From Phycisphaeraceae bacterium (GTDB lineage Bacteria; Planctomycetota; Phycisphaerae; Phycisphaerales; Phycisphaeraceae), in contig JAJDCU010000042.1 in assembly GCA_029260655.1 (NCBI GenBank), positions 1 to 64,000 of the forward strand: a DNA stretch of 64,000 nt. The letters run 5' to 3'. The translations under genes and the position numbers were made by a program. The notes under the pieces are model-generated. The model ran no database searches, was not told the origin of the DNA, and worked only from the letters and a program-made list of their open reading frames with translations. Below are positions 59,181-64,000 of this stretch, piece after piece. Numbering within the stretch: the stretch's first letter is position 1; every line of letters starts with the position of its first letter.

Positions 59181-60023
59181 ATGCTGATGAAACGGATCAT
59201 CCCGTGTCTGGACGTCCATGAAGGGCGTGTCGTGAAGGGCGTTAACTTTTTGAACCTGCGTGATGCGGGCGACCCGGTGGAGGTTGCGCGGGTTTACGAC
59301 GAGGCCGGCGCAGACGAGTTGGTCTTTCTGGATATCACCGCCAGCCACGAGGGGCGGGATATCACGCTGGACATGGTGCGCCGGGTCGCGGAGCAGTGCT
59401 TCATGCCGTTCACGGTGGGGGGGGGTATCCGTACGATCGACGATGTGACGAAGCTGATCCAGGCCGGCGCGGAGAAGGTGAGTATCAACACCGCGGCGGT
59501 GATCGATCCGGATATTGTGGCGCAGACGGCACGGCGTTTTGGGCGCTGCGCGACGGTGGTGAACATCGACCCCAAGCGCGTTCCCCGGGAAGCGTTCGAG
59601 TCTCGCCGCAGATCGTTACCCGGTGCCGGGCCAGCCAGAGACCAAGGACCAGAGACCCGTGGCGAATATATTTTCGAGGTACACACCCACGGCGGGCGCA
59701 AGCCGACAGGGCTCGATGCGCTCGAGTACGCCAGGCGCGTGGTCGAGCTGGGCGCCGGCGAGATCATCTTGACGAGCATGGACGCCGACGGAACGAAGGA
59801 CGGTTACGACATCGAGATCACCCGCGCGGTCGCCGAGGCTGTGGACGTGCCGGTGGTCGCGTCCGGCGGTTGTGGCAGTCCCGAGCACATGCGCCAAGTC
59901 TTCGAGCAGACCCGCGCAGATGCGGCGCTGGCGGCGAGCATCTTCCACTACGGCGAGTACTCGATCGCGCAGACCAAGCAAGTCTTGATCGCCGCCGGCC
60001 TGCCAATCCGCCCGGCGGCGTGA
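59181..60023 (+). CDS. hisF: imidazole glycerol phosphate synthase subunit HisF
   Basis: A 280-residue cyclase subunit for histidine biosynthesis that, with HisH, makes IGP and AICAR from PRFAR. The two catalytic aspartates are visible: Asp11 (RIIPCLDV) and Asp130 (VVNIDPKRV). Other motifs are [13 protein letters not shown] and [14 protein letters not shown]. Relative to typical HisF (about 255) it has an insertion of about 27 residues at 135-161 ([20 protein letters not shown]...), in the loop after the Asp130 strand, near the active site. No other his gene is adjacent; the gene stands alone. Confidence 0.93.
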   Translation: MLMKRIIPCLDVHEGRVVKGVNFLNLRDAGDPVEVARVYDEAGADELVFLDITASHEGRDITLDMVRRVAEQCFMPFTVGGGIRTIDDVTKLIQAGAEKVSINTAAVIDPDIVAQTARRFGRCATVVNIDPKRVPREAFESRRRSLPGAGPARDQGPETRGEYIFEVHTHGGRKPTGLDALEYARRVVELGAGEIILTSMDADGTKDGYDIEITRAVAEAVDVPVVASGGCGSPEHMRQVFEQTRADAALAASIFHYGEYSIAQTKQVLIAAGLPIRPAA

Positions 60024-60099
60024 AAGCCACCGGTGTTACCTTTGTGACCTTGTACCGAGCCCCGGCGCCCCTCCCAATGGCCCGCGGCGACGAGACGGT

Positions 60100-60210
60100 G
60101 CTTCCTCTGTCCGAGTCGCTTTTTTCGACGTCCTGTCGATCAGGAAGGACGACGTCGAGTTGTTCAAGGCCAAGATCAACAAGCAAATGGCATCCGGCAA
60201 GGCGCACTAA
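60100..60210 (+). pseudogene. possible coding remnant without start codon
   Basis: In one frame ending in TAA at 60208-60210 the sequence reads RVAFFDVLSIRKDDVELF followed by KAKINKQMASGKAH, which looks like a real protein C-terminus (charged helix). The frame has no start codon nearby and continues into the hisF 3' end in a different frame. It may be the tail of a decayed gene. I could not identify the family. Confidence 0.25.
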
Positions 60211-60213
60211 TAC

Positions 60214-60240
60214 ACCGACCGCGCCCCCTGCGCGGTCGGT
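60214..60240. terminator. GC-rich hairpin between convergent genes
   Basis: ACCGACCGCG-CCCCCTG-CGCGGTCGGT forms a perfect 10-base-pair stem. It lies between hisF and the convergent PEP-CTERM gene and probably ends transcription in both directions, although no T-tract follows on either strand. Confidence 0.55.
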
Positions 60241-60274
60241 GAAGTGAAGTTATCCGATGCACCAGATAGACGGT

Positions 60275-61039
60275 TCAACGGGTCCGACGCAGCATCATCA
60301 CGCCGCCCAGCGCCAAGAGCGCCAAGCTCGTCGGCTCGGGTGTGATCACAAACGCCATGTCCAGCGATTCGCCGGAGAGCGGGTCGATCAGTTCCTGCCA
60401 GCCGCTGTAGACGTAGGTGGCGTCGTCGTTCCAGTGATCCAGGGTCGTCTTCCAGCCGATCATTGTGCTGGCGTTCTCCACGCCGATGTGGATCCCGAGC
60501 CAGTAGACCGTGTCTTTCTGCTGGATGAACGGGTTGTCGATCTGCGGGATGTTGATCTGGAAGAACTCCTGATGGTCCGGGCGATTCCATTGCGGCGGAT
60601 TGAAGCTCGGTGCGAGCCAGCCCTGGTCACCAATCCCGCCGGGTGCCAGGATGAACTGGCCGGGCAAGAAACGCTGGGACCATAGTGTGTTGGGATCGCT
60701 GTACATCACCGAGTCGGGGTGGCTGTACGTGATCAGCGGGTCGGGGTCGGCACCGGCGGGGACATCACCGTGCAGGCTGACGTCGATCCAACTGATCTGG
60801 CCAACCAGGTCCTGCATCCACGACGCCCAGAAGTGGATGTCTTCGATCGGGCCGGTTTCGGAGCAGAGGAAGTCGTCGTACACGGTGTCGGTCGTGACGT
60901 CGACGTCCCAGCCGTTGGGGTCCGGCAGTTGCGGGAAGTGCATCTTGTGCCCATCGCTGGGGACCCAGTCGGCGTGGGCGGGCGCCGCTGCGAACACGAC
61001 GCCGAGTGTCAATACGAAGGTCAGTAAATGTTTTGCCAT
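60275..61039 (-). CDS. PEP-CTERM protein, tandem family copy 1
   Basis: A 254-residue secreted protein: signal peptide (ending APAHADW), then the family block DGHKMHFPQLPDPNGWDV, a segment ETGPIEDIHFWASWMQD, the block FFQINIPQIDNPFIQQKDT followed by VYWLGIHI, GWKTTLDHWNDDATYVYSGW, and a tail MAFVITPEPTSLALLALGG with basic end. Three further members of the same family follow at 61342, 62938 and 63821. Function unknown; the repeated WD/HFW aromatic motifs suggest a beta-sandwich. Sorting by the exosortase is inferred. Confidence 0.82.
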   Translation of the reverse strand: MAKHLLTFVLTLGVVFAAAPAHADWVPSDGHKMHFPQLPDPNGWDVDVTTDTVYDDFLCSETGPIEDIHFWASWMQDLVGQISWIDVSLHGDVPAGADPDPLITYSHPDSVMYSDPNTLWSQRFLPGQFILAPGGIGDQGWLAPSFNPPQWNRPDHQEFFQINIPQIDNPFIQQKDTVYWLGIHIGVENASTMIGWKTTLDHWNDDATYVYSGWQELIDPLSGESLDMAFVITPEPTSLALLALGGVMMLRRTR

Positions 61040-61341
61040 AGTCCATCCTCCTCCTGAAGTGCGTTACGAAACATCGGGTTGTGCGTGCCCCAAGTGCTGA
61101 TCGAAACGCGCGGGACACATACAGCCCGACATTTCCCATTTGGCTCCGCTCGGCTCCACCGCCGGGCTAGTTAGCCTCAGTATAAAGACTTTGACATCTT
61201 AATACACGCAAAATCTTCTTCCTCCCGGTAAAAACGGAGTTAAATGGTTGATTCAAGGCGAACCAAGGCGTCTTGTAGCCCCCGTCGCTGCTTTTGGGGG
61301 ATACACAGGCCGATATCGCGGGCCCCGGGGTGTCCTCCTTT
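61040..61341. other. spacer between family copies 1 and 2
   Basis: No gene was seen in these 302 bases. On the minus strand a TATACT (61179-61184) could be the -10 box for copy 1, about 140 bases upstream of its start. GGAGGAGGATG directly before copy 1 is its ribosome-binding site. The AT-rich part at 61180-61260 contrasts with the GC-rich flanks. Confidence 0.4.
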
Positions 61342-62094
61342 CTATCGGCGGCGCAGACACACCAGGCCGCCCAGCGTCATCAGCGCAAGGGTTGCCGGTT
61401 CGGGGGTGATCACGAACGCGAGGTCGAACGGCTCGCTTGAGAACGGGTCGCCCAGTGGCATCCACATATTGCCCGAGTAGGGGGAGCTGAAAACCGCGGA
61501 GTCGTTGAAGTGATCGAGGGACGTCTTCCAGCCCGGCATCCCCGCGTCCATCTCGACCGTCAGAGACAGCCAGTAGATCGTGTCCTCCTGCTGTATGAAC
61601 GGGTTTACAATATCCGTGATATTGATCTGGAAAAAATCGAAGTGGTCGGGATTGGCGAACACGCCGTTGTCGGGATTGATAAAGCCCTGCTCCCCGCTTC
61701 CGTAGTAGCGGAACGCGAATTCGCTGGCGGTGAAGTCCTGCTGCCAGAGCGGTTCCAACGGTCGGCTGTACGAGGCGCCTGCGGGCTGGTCCGACCAGAT
61801 GCCGACCGTGACGGGGCCGATGAAACTCGGGTCGCCTATCCAGTCGTCGCCCTGAAACGACAGCCAGAAGTGGATGTCGTCGATCGAACCGGTTGCGGTA
61901 CACAGGAAGTCGTCGGCCAGCGTCAGTCTCCCCCCGCCGATCTCACCCCACGAGACATCCCAGCCGTTTGGGTCGGGCAACTGAGGGAAGTGCATCTTAT
62001 GCCCGTCGCCTGGGTCCCAGTCGGCACCGGCGATGGACGGTGTGAGAAGAACCATGATCAGTGTGGCGATCATCGTGTTGCAAAGTGCCTTCAT
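61342..62094 (-). CDS. PEP-CTERM protein, tandem family copy 2
   Basis: A 250-residue paralogue of copy 1. Shared blocks in order: ADWDPGDGHKMHFPQLPDP, DDFLCTATGSIDDIHFWLSF, FFQINITDIVNPFIQQEDT then IYWLSLTV, GWKTSLDHFNDSAVF, and LAFVITPEPATLALMTLGG with LRRR at the end. The signal peptide ends near SIAGADW. It lies on the same strand as the other copies. Differences are concentrated in the middle third, where the loops vary in length. Confidence 0.82.
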   Translation of the reverse strand: MKALCNTMIATLIMVLLTPSIAGADWDPGDGHKMHFPQLPDPNGWDVSWGEIGGGRLTLADDFLCTATGSIDDIHFWLSFQGDDWIGDPSFIGPVTVGIWSDQPAGASYSRPLEPLWQQDFTASEFAFRYYGSGEQGFINPDNGVFANPDHFDFFQINITDIVNPFIQQEDTIYWLSLTVEMDAGMPGWKTSLDHFNDSAVFSSPYSGNMWMPLGDPFSSEPFDLAFVITPEPATLALMTLGGLVCLRRR

Positions 62095-62260
62095 GGCGTT
62101 GTCCCCTTTCGTTGTGCGTGAAAGTCTGTCCTTGGGTGGGGGAGACTCCGGCCGACGCTGTGCCGGTCGGTGTCTCGCTTACACCCGCGCGGCTACCGCT
62201 TACACAGCGCCGCCACACCGCCCGCTCGCTATGAGGCGGGCCTCGCTCATTCCCGCGGGG

Positions 62261-62902
62261 TTATCTCCTGCGACGGATCAATACGGCCAAACCGCTCACG
62301 GCAAGCAGGCTCAAGGTCACTGGCTCCGGGACCAGGAACAGGTGCGTACTGGCGTCGGAGGCTATCCAGCTGTTCCCGCCGTCGACAGAAAGCTCAGTGA
62401 ATACGTCGAAGAAACTGTCGATGTGGTACAGGCCACCACCGAGATCGTTGATGTCTGTCAAGCCCGTCGTAGCACGGTTGGGGTCCTGTCGGATCATGAT
62501 CGGCCCCAAAGGCGTATTCCCCGAGAGGCTCATGGAGATGATCTCCGTGGCGAACGTGCCCGTCGTGCTCAGGGCCCTGTTCGAGGTTCGAACGGTTACC
62601 GGCCCGGTCAGACTCATAAGCCCGAGTCCCATGCCAACCTCCACGGCCGTGAATTGGGAATCGAAGGTCTCCAGCTCGTCGTTGCCAACGGTTTGCAGGA
62701 CGGCCGTTCCGGCAAACGGACGGTGAATGGGATCGTCCAAGACGATCCCGGCGGCGGCGTATGCGTGGAACTCGTCCGGCGAAATGTAGACGCCGTCCGG
62801 CGGCAGATCCGCACTGGGTGAATCCAGGCCCTGTGCCAGGCCAACGTTGCTCATCGTGAAAAGGGTTGCGATGGTCATCAATGTAATCAGGTACGTTTTC
62901 AT
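62261..62902 (-). CDS. PEP-CTERM protein of a different family within the array
   Basis: A 213-residue secreted protein that interrupts the family array. Signal peptide ending near VGLAQG; a body with FHAYAAAGIVLDDPIHRPFAG, TTGTFATEIISMSLSGNTPLGPIMIRQDPNRAT and LYHIDSFFDVFTELSVDGGNSW; tail LVPEPVTLSLLAVSGLAVLIRRRR. The phrase ISMSLSG and SFFDVFTELSxDGG recur in other planctomycete PEP-CTERM proteins. It ends 166 bases before copy 2 and starts 35 bases after the stop of copy 3, so it is probably co-transcribed with copy 3. Confidence 0.82.
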   Translation of the reverse strand: MKTYLITLMTIATLFTMSNVGLAQGLDSPSADLPPDGVYISPDEFHAYAAAGIVLDDPIHRPFAGTAVLQTVGNDELETFDSQFTAVEVGMGLGLMSLTGPVTVRTSNRALSTTGTFATEIISMSLSGNTPLGPIMIRQDPNRATTGLTDINDLGGGLYHIDSFFDVFTELSVDGGNSWIASDASTHLFLVPEPVTLSLLAVSGLAVLIRRRR

Positions 62903-62937
62903 GATTCATTTCCTTTCATCGTTATTGCCCGAACGGG

Positions 62938-63723
62938 CTACCTCCTGCGGCGGATCAAAAAAGCTAAACCACTTGTGATCACCAGGCCCAACGTCCCCGG
63001 CTCGGGGGTGATCACGAACGCGAAGTCGAGGTTCTCTTGTGTGAACGGATCAAACAGCGGGGTCCACTGCGGCACGGCCAAGTTGGCATTCATGAACACG
63101 GCCGCGTCGTTGAAGTGGTCCTGCGACGTCTTCCAACCCACCGGCGCCTGGATCCCGGTGAACCAGTCGGCATAGAGCGCAAGCCAGTAGATCGTGCCTT
63201 CCTCCTGGACGAACGGGTCGAGGATGTCGGTGATGTTCACCTGCTGGTAAAGCTGGTGGTCGAACGGGGCGAAGTCCAGCAGCCCACCGTTGGGCCGATA
63301 GAACCCCTGATCGCCCGTGCCGGCTGCGCGGACGGTGAATTCGCTGGCCAGGAAATTGCGTTCCCACAGCAGTAGCCCCGGCTGACTGAACGGCGCGCCG
63401 CCGACACTGGCCGGCACGTCGCTATAGATCTCAACCTTGATCGCGTCGATCCGGCCGGGGATCGGTTCGGTCGAGGGGAAGTTGTCCTGTTGCCAGGACG
63501 TCCAGAAGTGGATGTCGTTGACCGGCCCGCTTAGAGAGCACTGCCAGTCGTCCGCGAGTTGATTTTGAACCGTGAACATCTCCACGTCCCAGCCGAAGGG
63601 GTCCGGCAGTTGCGGGAAGTGCATCTTGTGCCCGTCGACGGGGTCCCAGTCGGCTGCGGCAATGGCTGGCGTCAACATGACAACTGTCAGTGCGGCTGCG
63701 AAAGCGAAAGCGTAAGATTTCAT
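62938..63723 (-). CDS. PEP-CTERM protein, tandem family copy 3
   Basis: A 261-residue paralogue. It carries ADWDPVDGHKMHFPQLPDP, LSGPVNDIHFWTSWQQD, VNITDILDPFVQEEGTIYWL, GWKTSQDHFNDAAVF and FAFVITPEPGTLGLVITSG with LIRRRR. The start at 63723 follows AAAGGA and opens the signal peptide MKSYAFAFAAALTVVML; a frame to 63747 adds eight unlikely residues. It is followed closely (35 bases) by the unrelated PEP-CTERM gene, suggesting a shared transcript. Confidence 0.83.
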   Translation of the reverse strand: MKSYAFAFAAALTVVMLTPAIAAADWDPVDGHKMHFPQLPDPFGWDVEMFTVQNQLADDWQCSLSGPVNDIHFWTSWQQDNFPSTEPIPGRIDAIKVEIYSDVPASVGGAPFSQPGLLLWERNFLASEFTVRAAGTGDQGFYRPNGGLLDFAPFDHQLYQQVNITDILDPFVQEEGTIYWLALYADWFTGIQAPVGWKTSQDHFNDAAVFMNANLAVPQWTPLFDPFTQENLDFAFVITPEPGTLGLVITSGLAFLIRRRR

Positions 63724-63820
63724 TGTTGTGTTCCTTTGGTAAAGCATGTGTTCGGCTACGCGTGGTCAAGCGTGCCCCGGCCGACGTACAGCCGGCCGGG
63801 GCCTCATCCGACACACGCTG

Positions 63821-64000
63821 TTACCTGCGGCGCAGCCATGCCAGGGTTCCCAGCGCCATCAGCGCCAGGGATGCCGGCTCGGGGGTGATTACGAACGCCA
63901 GATCCAGCGACACACCGGTGAACGGATCTTCCAGCGGCATCCACTGGGGCAGCCCCAGCGGGTTCGTGAATACCGCGTCGTCCCTGAACTGCTCGATCGA
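63821..64000 (-). CDS. PEP-CTERM protein, tandem family copy 4 (C-terminal part)
   Basis: Only the last 59 codons are in the window; the 5' part lies beyond the right edge. The translated end contains EQFRDDAVFTNPLGLPQW, then MPLEDPFTGVSLDLAFVITP, EPASLALMALGTLAWLRRR and a stop at 63821-63823. This matches the C-terminal block of copies 1-3 (DHFNDAAVF, DPFTxExLDxAFVITPEP). It shows that the array continues past position 64000. Confidence 0.85.
   Translation of the reverse strand, partial: SIEQFRDDAVFTNPLGLPQWMPLEDPFTGVSLDLAFVITPEPASLALMALGTLAWLRRR

Noticed and set aside
62150-62250. Hairpin GCCCGC/GCGGGC near 62220 as terminator of the 213-residue protein gene
   Set aside because: Short stem, no T-tract on the minus strand; in a region this GC-rich it may be chance.

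Overview
The window looks like a piece of chromosome from a planctomycete, most likely class Phycisphaerae. The evidence is high GC, at least ten secreted proteins ending in PEP-CTERM sorting signals, a matching exosortase locus, and dockerin-like calcium loops of the form GIEDLNVVLGNWN typical of that class. This lineage call is inference from protein style; no rRNA or tRNA gene is visible.

Layout. 0-10 kb: a DMP19/DUF4375-like protein, a secreted esterase with dockerin-like and PEP-CTERM parts, a GNAT acetyltransferase, a ferredoxin-dependent nitrite/sulfite reductase, UDP-glucose dehydrogenase, a long Sel1-repeat protein and a small phospholipase-D-fold protein. 10.6-14.4 kb: an iron(III) ABC transporter operon (binding protein, permease, ATPase) behind a promoter whose -35 box lies inside a Fur-like palindrome. 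14.5-19.3 kb: GNAT protein, a two-helix RCK potassium channel with an unusual filter, a SpoIID-like protein and a beta-CASP metallo-hydrolase. 19.6-24.4 kb: a MarR regulator, a ketosynthase-fold protein lacking its catalytic residues, an intact ketosynthase and a PEP-CTERM protein. A repeated palindrome (three strong copies, one weaker) lies around the marR gene and in front of the first and last of the genes that follow, and the unit ends at a strong terminator. I consider this the most interesting candidate system.

24.5-35.8 kb: a lipoprotein, then a minus-strand pilus cluster (PilT, PilC/GspF, three pilin-like proteins) whose spacers carry simple-sequence palindromes, another PEP-CTERM protein, two overlapping PilZ proteins and GpsA. 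36.2-49.3 kb: a plus-strand exopolysaccharide/exosortase locus: Wza-like export protein, exosortase fused to an EpsI domain, a giant TPR protein, a Wzz/tyrosine-kinase-like protein whose P-loop lysine is a valine, a sugar-nucleotide epimerase and a polyprenyl-phosphate sugar-phosphate transferase. These would build and export a polysaccharide and process PEP-CTERM proteins at the envelope.

49.3-64 kb: secreted proteins, including a glycoside-hydrolase-like protein with a 12-base homopolymer near its start, the rpsB-tsf operon, a phosphodiester glycosidase-like protein, a pseudopilin, hisF with a large loop insertion, and an array of PEP-CTERM proteins in which four copies of one family are interleaved with one unrelated member; the last copy runs off the window edge. 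No CRISPR array, insertion sequence, prophage or replication origin was seen.
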